A DNA stretch of 64,000 bases from Kribbella caucasensis (GCF_004361855.1 NZ_SNWQ01000006.1:186001-250000); one strand, 5' to 3'. Positions 16,226-25,313 are shown, counted from the stretch's first letter. Translations and numbers: made by a program. Notes: generated by a model not told the origin, from the letters alone.

Positions 16226-17782
16226 TCACTCCCACTCGATGGTGCCGGGGGGTTTGCTGGTGATGTCCAGGGTGACGCGGTTGATTTCGTCGACCTCGTT
16301 GGTGATTCGGGTGGAGATCTTTTCCAGTACGTCGTACGGGAGGCGAGCCCAGTCGGCGGTCATGGCGTCTTCGCTGGTGACCGGGCGCAACACGATGGGG
16401 TGGCCGTAGGTGCGGCCGTCGCCTTGGACGCCGACCGAGCGGACGTCGGCGAGGAGGACGACCGGGAACTGCCAGATGTCGCGGTCGAGGCCGGCCGCGG
16501 TGAGTTCGGTGCGGGCGATCAGGTCGGCAGCGCGGAGAATGTCGAGGCGCTCCTTGGTGACCTCGCCGACGATCCGGATGCTCAGGCCCGGACCCGGGAA
16601 CGGGTGCCGGTAGACCATCGCCTCCGGCAGGCCGAGGGCCAGGCCGAGCTCGCGGACCTCGTCCTTGAAGAGCGTGCGGAGCGGCTCGATCAGGGCGAAC
16701 TCCAGGTCGTCCGGCAGGCCGCCGACGTTGTGGTGGGACTTGATGTTCGCCGCCCCGGCGCCGCCGCCGGACTCGACCACGTCCGGGTAGAGCGTGCCCT
16801 GGACCAGGAACTCGATGTGCCGCTCGGCGTCCAGCTTGCGCGCGGTCGCCTCGAAGGTGCGGATGAACTCGCGGCCGATGATCTTCCGCTTCTGCTCGGG
16901 ATCCGTCACTCCGGCCAGTGCACCGAGGAACTGGTCCTCCGCGTCGACCACCTCCAGCCGGATCCCGGTGGCGGCGACGTAGTCCTTCTCCACCTGCTCC
17001 GACTCACCCGCGCGCTGCAGGCCGTGATCGACGTACACGCAGGTCAGCTGGTCACCGATCGCCTTGTGCACAAGGGCCGCCGCGACCGCGGAGTCGACAC
17101 CGCCGGACAGCGCGCACAGCACCTGCTTGTCACCGACCTGCTGCCGGATCAGCTCGACCTGCTCGTCGACCACGTTCGAGGTGGTCCAGTCGCCGGCGCA
17201 CCCCGCGATGTCGTACAGGAAGTGCTCGAGCACGGCCTGCCCGGCCTGCGAGTGCAGCACCTCCGGGTGCCACTGAACCCCGGCCAGCCGACGGTCCAGA
17301 TCCTCGAAGGCAGCGACCGGCGCACCTTCCGAGCCGGCCAGTACTGCGAACCCGGCCGGCGGCGCGTGTACGGCGTCACCGTGGGACATCCACACGTTCA
17401 GGTCTTCCGGGATCCCGGCCAGCAACGTGCCCGCCGAGCTCACCGTGACCGGCGTCCGGCCGAACTCGCGCAGCCCGGTACGACGGACCTCGCCGCCCAA
17501 CGTCTGCGCCATCGCCTGGAATCCGTAGCAGATCCCGAACGCCGGGACGCCCGCGTCGAACAACCCGGACTCCACCCGCGGCGCGCCCTCGGCGTACACG
17601 GACTGTGGTCCGCCGGACAGGATGATCGCCTTCGGCCCGCGCGCCAGCATCTCCTCGACCGGCATCGAGTGCGGCACGATCTCGGAGTACACCTTGGCCT
17701 CGCGCACCCGCCGCGCGATCAACTGCGCATACTGCGCCCCGAAATCCACGACGAGAACCAGCTCATGCTCCACTGCGGTCAC
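16226..17782 (-). CDS. guaA: GMP synthase (glutamine-hydrolysing)
   Basis: A 518-residue two-domain GuaA, which converts XMP, glutamine and ATP to GMP. The N-terminal glutaminase has [12 protein letters not shown], the nucleophile cysteine in [15 protein letters not shown], and the His/Glu pair in WHPEV. The synthetase half has the ATP pyrophosphatase loop [13 protein letters not shown] and ends in the dimerisation segment with [17 protein letters not shown]. Length and motifs are normal. The 5' end overlaps a 72-codon ORF by 20 bases. It converges on the TPR gene with three bases between stops and no visible hairpin. Confidence 0.98.
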   Translation of the reverse strand: MTAVEHELVLVVDFGAQYAQLIARRVREAKVYSEIVPHSMPVEEMLARGPKAIILSGGPQSVYAEGAPRVESGLFDAGVPAFGICYGFQAMAQTLGGEVRRTGLREFGRTPVTVSSAGTLLAGIPEDLNVWMSHGDAVHAPPAGFAVLAGSEGAPVAAFEDLDRRLAGVQWHPEVLHSQAGQAVLEHFLYDIAGCAGDWTTSNVVDEQVELIRQQVGDKQVLCALSGGVDSAVAAALVHKAIGDQLTCVYVDHGLQRAGESEQVEKDYVAATGIRLEVVDAEDQFLGALAGVTDPEQKRKIIGREFIRTFEATARKLDAERHIEFLVQGTLYPDVVESGGGAGAANIKSHHNVGGLPDDLEFALIEPLRTLFKDEVRELGLALGLPEAMVYRHPFPGPGLSIRIVGEVTKERLDILRAADLIARTELTAAGLDRDIWQFPVVLLADVRSVGVQGDGRTYGHPIVLRPVTSEDAMTADWARLPYDVLEKISTRITNEVDEINRVTLDITSKPPGTIEWE

Positions 17783-17981
17783 GCGGCAAGGGTATCGGTG
17801 CCAGCTGCCCGGCCCGCAATTCGGTCGGCTCCCCGAGCGGGAGGTTGGTCACCTCGAGGCCGGGGAAGCGGCGGCGGAGGGCGGCTTCGTGGCGGGCCGC
17901 GGACGCCGGTTCGCCGATGTAGTCGGCCAACTGGTACTCGCCGAACCACAGCCGCACCCGGCGGCGAGGGGGAAGGCTCAC
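17763..17981 (-). CDS. Small hypothetical protein upstream of guaA
   Basis: A 72-residue ORF starting with GTG (17979-17981) and overlapping the guaA start by 20 bases, so translational coupling is possible. The sequence [20 protein letters not shown] and [16 protein letters not shown] has ordinary amino-acid composition, unlike the Arg/Pro-rich shadow frames nearby, which favours a real gene. No family was recognised and no ribosome site is obvious. Confidence 0.45.
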   Translation of the reverse strand: MSLPPRRRVRLWFGEYQLADYIGEPASAARHEAALRRRFPGLEVTNLPLGEPTELRAGQLAPIPLPRDRSGA

Positions 17982-18026
17982 GCGGGCGACGGTAGGGCCA
18001 TCAGTTGTCCGAAGTGTTACTGCCGG

Positions 18027-19097
18027 TTACGAATCGAAGTCGGCGACGAGCAGGCGCTTCGGCGCGCGGAACGAGAGCAGGTCGATCATCGGCGGCTCGG
18101 GTTCCAGCGGCCGGGCTCGGGCGAGCAACGGCGCGGCGGTTTCGAGGGCGACCCGGGCTTCGAGGCGGGCCAGGGTGGCGCCGAGGCAGCGGTGGATGCC
18201 GATGCCGAACGCGAGGTCAGCGGGTCCGCCGTGGCCGGAGAGGCCGAGCAAGACCGGGGCGTCGGCGGGCAGGTCGACGCCGCCGATCGTGGTCGGCTCG
18301 GCCGTGACTCGTCGCCAGGTCGGGACCGAGGACGCCTCGCGTAGGACGTCCTCGACCACTGCGGCAGTGTCATCGATGACGGTGCCGAGTGAGCGCTGGA
18401 AGGCGGTGGAGATGAGCTGCGTCGTGGTCTCCTGGCCGGCGATCAGAAGGAAGTACGCGACCGCACAGATCTCCTCGTCGCGCAGGCCGAGCTGGACGAG
18501 TACGCCGAAGAGGTCGTCCTCCGGCGTGGCTCGCGCTGCCGTCACGCGTTGACGCAACCAGGCGTAGAACTCGGCCGCGGTGTGCGCCAACTCGAGCTGC
18601 CGGTCCTCATCCGGCCAACCCCAGAACAGCTCCAGCGAATCCAGGCTCCACTCCTTCAGAGCCGGTACATCGACGTCGCGCAGCCGGAGTAGTTCGAGGA
18701 CCACCAGCGCGGGCGGTTCGGCGGCCACCTGGGCAACGAGATCCAGCGGACCGTCAGCCAGCCGGCGTTGGGCGGCGTTCACGCGCTCGGTGAACAACTC
18801 TCGGGTCAGCGGCTCGATCGCGGCGACGCGGGCGGGGCTGAAGAAGCGGGCGACGGCGGCACGGATGGGGCGGTGTGACGGGCCTGCGTTGTTGGCCAGC
18901 GTCGGCGGCAGGGCGAATCCCACGGACGACAACACCCGCAGCGCCTTCACCGACAAGGGCGTGTGTGCCAGTACGGCGTTCTCCGGGCGAAACGTCTCCG
19001 GATCCAGCATCACCTCACGGGCGAGCGCCGGATCGTCGACGACCCAGTACCCGAGCGACTCGTCGTACCGCGCCGGGCAGCCGTCTCCCGCCCTCAT
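18027..19097 (-). CDS. Cytochrome P450 at the end of the biotin operon
   Basis: A 356-residue soluble P450, short for the family. The heme-cysteine loop AFGIGIHRCLGATLARLE and the I-helix oxygen motif AGQETTTQL are intact. The K-helix ExxR motif is changed to DVLR (in VVEDVLREAS), an unusual replacement of a nearly invariant glutamate. Its ATG overlaps the bioD stop (ATGA), so it is translated with the biotin genes. In Bacillus subtilis the biotin operon also includes a P450, BioI, which cleaves fatty-acyl-ACP to give pimeloyl-ACP. No bioC, bioH, bioW or bioZ is visible here, so a BioI-like role is a reasonable but unproven inference. Its ferredoxin partner is not in the window. Confidence 0.9.
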   Translation of the reverse strand: MRAGDGCPARYDESLGYWVVDDPALAREVMLDPETFRPENAVLAHTPLSVKALRVLSSVGFALPPTLANNAGPSHRPIRAAVARFFSPARVAAIEPLTRELFTERVNAAQRRLADGPLDLVAQVAAEPPALVVLELLRLRDVDVPALKEWSLDSLELFWGWPDEDRQLELAHTAAEFYAWLRQRVTAARATPEDDLFGVLVQLGLRDEEICAVAYFLLIAGQETTTQLISTAFQRSLGTVIDDTAAVVEDVLREASSVPTWRRVTAEPTTIGGVDLPADAPVLLGLSGHGGPADLAFGIGIHRCLGATLARLEARVALETAAPLLARARPLEPEPPMIDLLSFRAPKRLLVADFDS

Positions 19098-19801
19098 CGC
19101 CACGACCGGTCGAACCACGTCGCAGCACCGGCCCGGAACTCCGCCGGCTCCAACTCCCCCGCTCCCGCCGGAATCCGCCCGATCACCGGTACGCCGGTGA
19201 TCGCCGGCAGATCCTCCAGGTTGCACTGCTCGGCCAGGTCGGGATCGGCGGGCCACGAGCCGATCACCAGCCCGGCGATCGGGAGGTTGCGGCGACGGAG
19301 GGCCTCGACGGTCAGGCCGGCGTGGTTGAGGGTGCCGAGACCGGCGCGGGCGACGACGACGAAAGCGAACGAGGCGGCCGAAGTGCCGGCGTCCGCGGCG
19401 TCGGGGTCGGTCGAAGCCAGGTGGGCGGCCAGGTCGGCGAGGTTTCGGCCCGCCTCGTCGAGGCCGACCAAGAGTCCACCGGCGCCTTCCACCAGGACGA
19501 GTTCGTGGTCGGCGGCCAGGTCCTCGATGGTCTTGGCGTGGGCTTCGATGGACGGCAGGGCCAGACCTTGGCGGCGGCCGGCGGTGGTCGGGGCCAGCGG
19601 GTCGAGCAGGCGGATCCCTTCGTGCAGGTCGGCGCGGCCGGTGAGGCGCTCGATCTCCTGCAGGTCGCCGGGCTCATCGGCGGTGACGCCGGTCTGGGCG
19701 GGCTTGACCACTGCCACCGAGCCAGTGGCACGGGCGGCCAGCGCGGCGGTGACAACGGTCTTGCCGACGCCTGTGTCGGTACCGGTGACGAAGAGGATCA
19801 T
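19094..19801 (-). CDS. bioD: Dethiobiotin synthetase
   Basis: A 235-residue P-loop enzyme that closes the ureido ring of dethiobiotin from DAPA, CO2 and ATP. The P-loop GTDTGVGKT sits at residues 6-14. VVKPAQTGV (substrate lysine) and LVLVEGAGGLLVGLDE are the other family motifs. It starts at the ATG that overlaps the bioF stop (ATGA) and ends overlapping the P450 start. The longer in-frame ORF upstream is a bioF shadow. Confidence 0.96.
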   Translation of the reverse strand: MILFVTGTDTGVGKTVVTAALAARATGSVAVVKPAQTGVTADEPGDLQEIERLTGRADLHEGIRLLDPLAPTTAGRRQGLALPSIEAHAKTIEDLAADHELVLVEGAGGLLVGLDEAGRNLADLAAHLASTDPDAADAGTSAASFAFVVVARAGLGTLNHAGLTVEALRRRNLPIAGLVIGSWPADPDLAEQCNLEDLPAITGVPVIGRIPAGAGELEPAEFRAGAATWFDRSWR

Positions 19802-20919
19802 GTGGACCGGCCGATCGCGTTGACGATGACGGTGCAGGCCCGGTCCAGGTCGGTGTCCGAGAGACCGGCGTGTGCAGTGAGGCGGAGCCGGGAGATGCCG
19901 TCCGGAACCGAGGGTGGGCGGAAGCATCCCACCCGGACGCCGTCCTCCAGGCACACCTCGGCGGCGCGAACCGCCTCCCGAGGACCAGGCATCGGAACCG
20001 ATACGACGGCACCGGCGGACGGCGCTACCCCGCAGGCCGAGGCGAGGCGGGCGGCGGCGGTGTGGATCGCGGCCGGGCGGTCAGGCTCGGCCTGCAGAAC
20101 GTGGAGCGCGGCGAGGGCAGCGGCGCAGGCGGCTGGATTGAGGCCGGTGTCGTAGATGAACGAGCGAGCCCGGTTGATCAGGTGCTCGCGCAGCAAGAAG
20201 GGACCGAGCACGACGCCGCCCTGGCTGGCCATTGCCTTCGACAACGTCATGGTGACGATCACATGATCGAGTCCCGCAAGCCCGGCCGCGGCAACCGACC
20301 CGCGACCACCACCGCTCACACCCAAGCCATGAGCCTCGTCGACCACCAGAACCGCCTGACGCACAAGGGCTACCGCTGACAATTCCTCCAGCGGCGCCTC
20401 GTCACTGAGCACACTGAACACCGACTCGGTCAGGATCAGCGCATGTGGCTCGTTGCGTTCAGCAAGTACCTTGTCGACCGCATCGACGTCGCTGTGCGGA
20501 ACCACCTCGACCCGCGACCGGGACAGCCGGCTGCCGTCGATGAGCGATGCGTGCACGTGGTCGTCAGAGACCACGAGCGTGCCCGGACCGCCGAGCGCCG
20601 TGACCACGCCCAGGTTGGCGAGATACCCGGAGGAGAAGACCAGGGCCGACTCGTGCCCGGTGTACGCCGCCAGCGACGTCTCCAGTTCCTCGTGCAGAGC
20701 CGTCGTACCGGTGACGAGCCTGGACGCCGTCGCTCCGGTCCCCCAAACCCGGACGGCGTCGGCCGCGGCGTCGACCACCCGCGGATCGGATGCCAGGCCG
20801 AGATAATCGTTGCCGGCGAGGTCGATCAGCCGTTCACCTGCCGATCGTGCCCGCAGCCGCCGGGTCAACCCGCGCGACTCCAGTGCCGCCGCCTTCGGAC
20901 CCAACCAGTCCGCCAACAT
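19798..20919 (-). CDS. bioF: 8-amino-7-oxononanoate synthase
   Basis: A 373-residue PLP enzyme of the alpha-oxoamine synthase family, condensing pimeloyl-ACP/CoA with L-alanine. GNDYLGLASDPRV lies near the N terminus. DDHVHASLIDG, VVDEAHGLGVSGGGRGS and the PLP lysine in MTLSKAMASQGG are visible. It shares one base with the bioA stop (TGATG) and overlaps bioD, consistent with a single polycistronic unit. Confidence 0.96.
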   Translation of the reverse strand: MLADWLGPKAAALESRGLTRRLRARSAGERLIDLAGNDYLGLASDPRVVDAAADAVRVWGTGATASRLVTGTTALHEELETSLAAYTGHESALVFSSGYLANLGVVTALGGPGTLVVSDDHVHASLIDGSRLSRSRVEVVPHSDVDAVDKVLAERNEPHALILTESVFSVLSDEAPLEELSAVALVRQAVLVVDEAHGLGVSGGGRGSVAAAGLAGLDHVIVTMTLSKAMASQGGVVLGPFLLREHLINRARSFIYDTGLNPAACAAALAALHVLQAEPDRPAAIHTAAARLASACGVAPSAGAVVSVPMPGPREAVRAAEVCLEDGVRVGCFRPPSVPDGISRLRLTAHAGLSDTDLDRACTVIVNAIGRST

Positions 20920-22232
20920 CAGTTGCCCTCGGCAATCGCCTCGGTAATCGCGGCCCCGATCGTCGCGACCTCGTCATCGCTGCACACGTACGGCGGCATC
21001 GTGTAAACCAGATCCCGGAACGGCCGAACCCAAACTCCGCGACGCAACACCGCATCCGTCATCCGTGGCAGGTCCACCGGCCCCGCCAACTGGACCACGC
21101 CCACGGCACCCAAGACACGAACGTCCTTCACCCCCGGCAGCTCCGCCGCAGGGGCAAGACCCGCGGCCAGACCACGAGAAATCTCGCCAACCCGAGTGGC
21201 CCAGTCCTGCGACAACAGCAGATCGATACTCGCCAGCGCGACCGCACACGCGAGCGGATTCGCCATGAACGTCGGCCCGTGCATGAGCGCCCCACCCGGA
21301 CCACTCGACACCGTGTGCGCCACGTCCGTAGTACAGAGCATCGCCGCCAGCGAGAGGTAGCCACCGGTCAACGCCTTGCCGACGCACAGGATGTCGGGGT
21401 CGATCCCCGCGTGCTCAGATCCGAACAACGTGCCCGTACGCCCGAATCCGGTCGCGATCTCGTCCAGGATCAACAGGAAGCCGTGCTCGTCGGCCAACTC
21501 ACGCAGTACGCGCAGACACGCCGGGCTGTACGGATACATCCCGCCCGCGCCTTGCAGAACCGGTTCCACGATGATCGCCGCGACCTCATCGCGATGCCGA
21601 GCCGCCACCGAAGCCATCGCTGCGGCCCACACCACCAACTCCGGATCGTCAGCCGGCCGATCGAACCCCGACGGCGGCTGCGGCCCGAACACCTGTTCCT
21701 TCAGAGCACCGGTGAACAGCGAATGCATCCCGTTCACCGGATCACACACGCTCATCGGCGCGAACGTGTCCCCGTGGTACCCGCCCCGGACGGTCAGCAT
21801 CCTGGTCCGGCCATTGTGGCCGCGGGCAACCTGATACTGCAGCGCGAGCTTGATCGCCACCTCGACCGACACCGAACCCGAATCGCAGAAGAACACGTGC
21901 CGCAACGGCTCCGGCGTGATCTCCACCAGCCGCTCGGCCAGCCGGATCGCGGGTTCGTGCGTCAACCCGCCGAACATCACGTGGCTGAACCGGTCGATCT
22001 GCGAGTGCAGCGCGGCATCCAGCACCGGGTTGCGATAGCCGTGGATCATGCACCACCAGGACGACATAGCGTCGATCGCCTCGACCACCCCACCCGCCCC
22101 GTCGTCCAGTTGCAGCCGTACCCCGGACGCACCCCGAACCAGCCGAACCGGCGACGGCTCGGTCAACGAGGAGTACGGATGCCAGAGCAGCTCCGAATCC
22201 TGCTGTAGCCACCGACTGACCGACTGTGACAC
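20919..22232 (-). CDS. bioA: Adenosylmethionine-8-amino-7-oxononanoate aminotransferase
   Basis: A 437-residue class III aminotransferase that makes DAPA using SAM as amino donor. It has WHPYSSL at the N terminus, SWWCMIHGYRNP (substrate pocket), GYHGDTFAPMSV, ILDEIATGFGRTG and the PLP lysine in VGKALTGGYL. The GTG start is preceded by GGAGGCGGG at a good distance. It is the first gene of bioA-bioF-bioD-P450. The 97 bases upstream show no clear promoter or biotin-repressor operator that I can defend. Confidence 0.95.
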   Translation of the reverse strand: MSQSVSRWLQQDSELLWHPYSSLTEPSPVRLVRGASGVRLQLDDGAGGVVEAIDAMSSWWCMIHGYRNPVLDAALHSQIDRFSHVMFGGLTHEPAIRLAERLVEITPEPLRHVFFCDSGSVSVEVAIKLALQYQVARGHNGRTRMLTVRGGYHGDTFAPMSVCDPVNGMHSLFTGALKEQVFGPQPPSGFDRPADDPELVVWAAAMASVAARHRDEVAAIIVEPVLQGAGGMYPYSPACLRVLRELADEHGFLLILDEIATGFGRTGTLFGSEHAGIDPDILCVGKALTGGYLSLAAMLCTTDVAHTVSSGPGGALMHGPTFMANPLACAVALASIDLLLSQDWATRVGEISRGLAAGLAPAAELPGVKDVRVLGAVGVVQLAGPVDLPRMTDAVLRRGVWVRPFRDLVYTMPPYVCSDDEVATIGAAITEAIAEGN

Positions 22233-22329
22233 CGTGTCCCGCCTCCATCCTGAGGACCCACCACGGTAATCGCTGCTCGCCGTCGGCGGCGGCGCGGGTG
22301 GTCAGGATGTGGGCGACATCTCCCTGGGG

Positions 22330-23268
22330 CTAGGTGCCGGCAGTTGCGATGTGCAACGTCACCGCGTCGGGGTGCAGCCGCGGCCGGGCCATCGCCATCA
22401 CTGTCTTGGCGCCCTCGAGCGATTCGTCCCGGATCCACCGCACCGGCGCGGCCAGACCGATCCGGCCGACCTCCGAGGCGGTGTCCAGGAAGTCCCGCGT
22501 CTCCACGACGGTCCATGGGCGGTCCCGCTCCCAGGTGATCGGGTCGGCGGTCCGTGCGGGTCGCTGCCACTGCCCGTTGGCGTCGCGCTGGTTGCCGTAG
22601 ATCAGCTGCCCGTCCGGCCGTAGTACGGCGATCCGGTCGGCCCACTCCCCCCGGTCGACCAGCTCGGCGGCCCGCAGTACACCCTGGTAGCCGGCGTCGT
22701 GGCGGCTCTGCACCGCCAGGCTGCCGAAGCCGAAGTTCTCCAACGCGAGCAGGTGGCGCTCGAGTACGCCGAGGCGGCTGATCGCCTCGTGCACCGCGAG
22801 GATCGCGACCTCGACCTGGAACCCCGCCGCCTTGAATCGGCGGGCCGATGCCTCGAAGCCCCCGGGGTCGACGAACTCGGTCTCGATGATCGCGTCGTAC
22901 CGCTCCTGGATCACCAACTCCTCGGCCTGCGCGAGCCAGCGGCGGCCGTCGGCCTCGACGTACTTGCCGGCGGTCGTCGGTACGTCGGTGATCGGTTCGT
23001 GGAAGCGTGGGTGGTACGACTCGTAGGCGGCGGCGCTCAGTACGACGGGACGCCCGCGGCGCTGCAGGATGGCCTTGACCAGGGCGGTGATCGCGGCCTT
23101 GCCATCGCCCGGCTGACCACCGACGAACGTCACCACCGGCTGCTGCTGCACGCTGCCGCTCAGCTGATCGGGCACGATCCGGTCCCGGAAGATCCGCCCG
23201 CTCTCCGCCTCGTCCAGCAGGTGACGGTCGTCGTCCCCGGCCGGCTCAGTCCCCCAGAGCTCGGTCAC
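22330..23268 (-). CDS. Zeta-toxin-fold protein with degenerate active site
   Basis: A 312-residue protein aligned to zeta toxins, P-loop kinases that phosphorylate UDP-N-acetylglucosamine. The fold landmarks are present: FVGGQPGDGK near residue 50, YESYHPRF, WLAQAEELVIQERYDAIIET and the LAVHEAISRLGVLER helix. Key residues are altered. The Walker A Ser/Thr after GK is alanine (GDGKAAI), and the segment that normally carries the catalytic aspartate before the HP motif reads VLSAAAYESYHP. It may be a dead kinase or have changed chemistry. It overlaps the upstream acidic ORF by ATGA, a toxin-antitoxin-like layout. The bioA operon follows 97 bases downstream in the same direction. Confidence 0.8.
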   Translation of the reverse strand: MTELWGTEPAGDDDRHLLDEAESGRIFRDRIVPDQLSGSVQQQPVVTFVGGQPGDGKAAITALVKAILQRRGRPVVLSAAAYESYHPRFHEPITDVPTTAGKYVEADGRRWLAQAEELVIQERYDAIIETEFVDPGGFEASARRFKAAGFQVEVAILAVHEAISRLGVLERHLLALENFGFGSLAVQSRHDAGYQGVLRAAELVDRGEWADRIAVLRPDGQLIYGNQRDANGQWQRPARTADPITWERDRPWTVVETRDFLDTASEVGRIGLAAPVRWIRDESLEGAKTVMAMARPRLHPDAVTLHIATAGT

Positions 23269-23654
23269 GCTCCCCCCAGCACCTCATCGTCGTCGTCGTC
23301 ATCGCCGAGGTCATCTGCCCCGACCTCGGATTCGTCCGCGTCCTCCGCGTCGTCCTCGTCCTCGTCCTCGCTGAGGAGTTCGTAAGCATCGGCGCGGGTG
23401 CGCTTGACCGCGGGAGAATCCATCGGCGTGAGCTCCTGCCCCCGCGCCGCCCATGCCTCCTGCTCCGCCCGCCAGCCCGCGATGGCGTCCGCATCCGGCT
23501 CGGCGGCCGCCTCCTCCGCCCCGATCAGCTGGGCGTAGTAACCGATCGCCTGCCGAACGCCCTCCTGCGCGATCTCGTACATGACCGCCTGGTCCGACGT
23601 CCATCCCGCCGTACCGAGCTCCGGGAGCACGTTGACGGCGGGGACGTTAACCAC
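23265..23654 (-). CDS. Acidic partner of the zeta-like protein (antitoxin-like)
   Basis: A 129-residue protein, GTG start. Residues about 18-75 form an amphipathic helical domain (AVMYEIAQEGVRQAIGYYAQ, IAGWRAEQEAWAARGQEL). The last 35 residues are extremely acidic with runs of D and E before VLGGA. Its stop overlaps the zeta-like start (ATGA). Small helical proteins encoded just before actinobacterial zeta-domain genes are candidate antitoxins, which is inferred here from position. The acidic tail could also serve solubility or nucleic-acid mimicry. Confidence 0.65.
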   Translation of the reverse strand: MVNVPAVNVLPELGTAGWTSDQAVMYEIAQEGVRQAIGYYAQLIGAEEAAAEPDADAIAGWRAEQEAWAARGQELTPMDSPAVKRTRADAYELLSEDEDEDDAEDADESEVGADDLGDDDDDDEVLGGA

Positions 23655-23847
23655 ACCCGGACTTTATCCGACCAGCCGGGTCAGCACACCGCCCGCACAC
23701 CGGCCTGAACAGGAGATGAACCCCGGTCGCAGTTATGTTTCCGATGCTTCGACCGGTTGGGAACCAGGTACCGGATCGCGGCGTCTGCTTGAACGCGAAC
23801 CAACGATCACCAGCCGAGTCAGGCGGCTTCGACAGGAAGGACCGAAC

Positions 23848-24042
23848 ATGGCCAAGGGCAAAGACGGTAAGGAACGGGAACACAGGGGCTTTGGCAAGAG
23901 GACCGAGCAGAAGCACCAGGACGGCCAGACCCGCAACAAGAAGGACCAGGAACGAAACCCCAACCCGAACACCAGAGCCGGCCGGGAAATCATCGCGGCC
24001 AAAAAGGCTGCGGCCAAGAAGCAGGGCGGCAAGAGTAAGTGA
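23848..24042 (+). CDS. Small, highly basic low-complexity protein
   Basis: A 64-residue ORF with an excellent ribosome site (AGGAAGG, seven bases before the ATG). Nearly a third of residues are Lys or Arg, with Asn, Gln and Gly filling most of the rest (KHQDGQTRNKKDQERNPNPN, then AAKKAAAKKQGGKSK). It lacks hydrophobic core residues, so it is probably disordered and may bind nucleic acid. Composition is unlike a shadow frame. No named family recognised. Confidence 0.6.
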   Translation: MAKGKDGKEREHRGFGKRTEQKHQDGQTRNKKDQERNPNPNTRAGREIIAAKKAAAKKQGGKSK

Positions 24043-24110
24043 CCGCTGCTTGACTGCCAGGCCGGGGCAACCGTCGATCGGTTGACCCCGGCCGGCTCAC
24101 GTCCTGAGGA

Positions 24111-25229
24111 TCACCGCCGGCGTGAGCCGCGCTTTCCCTGCCGGGGTCGGCCATCACCACCGGAACGACCACCGCCCGAGCGTTTGCCTCCCGCCCGGCC
24201 ACCGGATCGATCCCCACCGCCGGAGGGCTTGCTTCCCGGGGTGGCAGGCGTGGCTGGGGCGGCAGTGAGGGCGGTGGTTACCGCGGTGAAGGCGTCGGTG
24301 GCGCCGCGGACCAGCTTGACGCCGGTGAGTTTCGGGATCGCTGAGCGTTGGCGTCGGGTGTGGGTTCGGATGCGTTCGACGACCCGCTCGCGGACCTCGT
24401 TCAGGTCTTCCGACGTGAGGTTCTTCACTGCCTTACCGCGGTCCAGCGCGACGTCGAACCATTCGGTGTAGCCGTGCGTGTGGACGACCTGGTTCGGGGA
24501 CTTCTGGCCGAGCCGCCGGTACTGCGCCATCACGTCGTACCGCTCGTCGAGACCGAGGACCTCGTCCCGCAGTCCGCGGCGGACCTGGTCGTCGTACGTC
24601 GCCGCCACCCGGCGATCGATGTCCGCGGCCGGACGGTCCACACCGAGCACGACCTGCCGGGCCGCGACCGACGTACCGGCCCGGTCGGGATCGTTGCCCA
24701 TGGCATGCGCCAGCGCGTTCACGACCGCGTCGTAGTTGTTCGCGTGGATCTTCCCGGCGGCCTTGGGATCCAGCCGGGCCAGCACCGCGTACGCGTCTTC
24801 GGCCATGCTGCGCGGGAAGTCGCGGCGGATCGCGTTCCGCGCCTCGGCGACCGCGTCCACCTCCCAGCCCTCGAGCAGCGACCGGACGTAGACGCTGGTC
24901 CCGCCGACGACCACCGGAACCCCGCCGGACGCCCAGCACGCGTTCATGTGCTGCCGCGCCTCGGCGACGAACGCCTCCAGCTCCAGCTTCCGCACCGGCT
25001 CGGTGACGTCGATCATCGTGTGCGGGACGCCACGCATCTCCTCCGGCGTCGTCTTGCTGGTGCCGATGTCCATGTACCGGTACACCTGGCGCGAGTCGGC
25101 CGAGACGACCATCGGTTCCAGCCCCAGCTCGTCCCGGATCCGCAGACACAGGTCGATCGACACCGCGGTCTTCCCGGCCGAGGTCGGCCCATACAGAGCG
25201 ACCAACAGGCGGGGGGCGGCGTCGGACAT
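24111..25229 (-). CDS. MiaA-like tRNA dimethylallyltransferase with Arg/Gly-rich tail
   Basis: A 372-residue protein of the IPP transferase family, which prenylates A37 of tRNAs reading U-codons. The P-loop GPTSAGKTAV is at residues 14-23. SADSRQVYRYMDIGTSK, HTMIDVTEP and VVVGGTSVYVRSLLEGW match MiaA's substrate loops. The central insertion is reduced. The last ~45 residues are an Arg/Gly/Ser-rich tail (GGGDRSGGRAGGKRSGGG...) absent from ordinary MiaA. It is not in the usual miaA neighbourhood (miaB, dapF, hflX), so it is probably a second, divergent paralog. Confidence 0.82.
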   Translation of the reverse strand: MSDAAPRLLVALYGPTSAGKTAVSIDLCLRIRDELGLEPMVVSADSRQVYRYMDIGTSKTTPEEMRGVPHTMIDVTEPVRKLELEAFVAEARQHMNACWASGGVPVVVGGTSVYVRSLLEGWEVDAVAEARNAIRRDFPRSMAEDAYAVLARLDPKAAGKIHANNYDAVVNALAHAMGNDPDRAGTSVAARQVVLGVDRPAADIDRRVAATYDDQVRRGLRDEVLGLDERYDVMAQYRRLGQKSPNQVVHTHGYTEWFDVALDRGKAVKNLTSEDLNEVRERVVERIRTHTRRQRSAIPKLTGVKLVRGATDAFTAVTTALTAAPATPATPGSKPSGGGDRSGGRAGGKRSGGGRSGGDGRPRQGKRGSRRR

Positions 25230-25255
25230 GCCTCAACCCTAGTCGAGCGAACCCC

Positions 25256-25313
25256 TTCTCAAAGCCCGCCGACGGTCTTACATTAGGCAGTGCATTTGTT
25301 ACCGGCCCGTAAC
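25256..25313 (+). promoter_or_regulatory. Candidate promoter and palindrome upstream of the subtilisin gene
   Basis: TTCTCA (25256-25261) and TACATT (25279-25284) are spaced by 17 bases and could be -35 and -10 elements. Just downstream, GTTAC (25298-25302) and GTAAC (25309-25313) form an inverted repeat around six bases and could be a regulator site near the transcription start. Confidence 0.35.
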
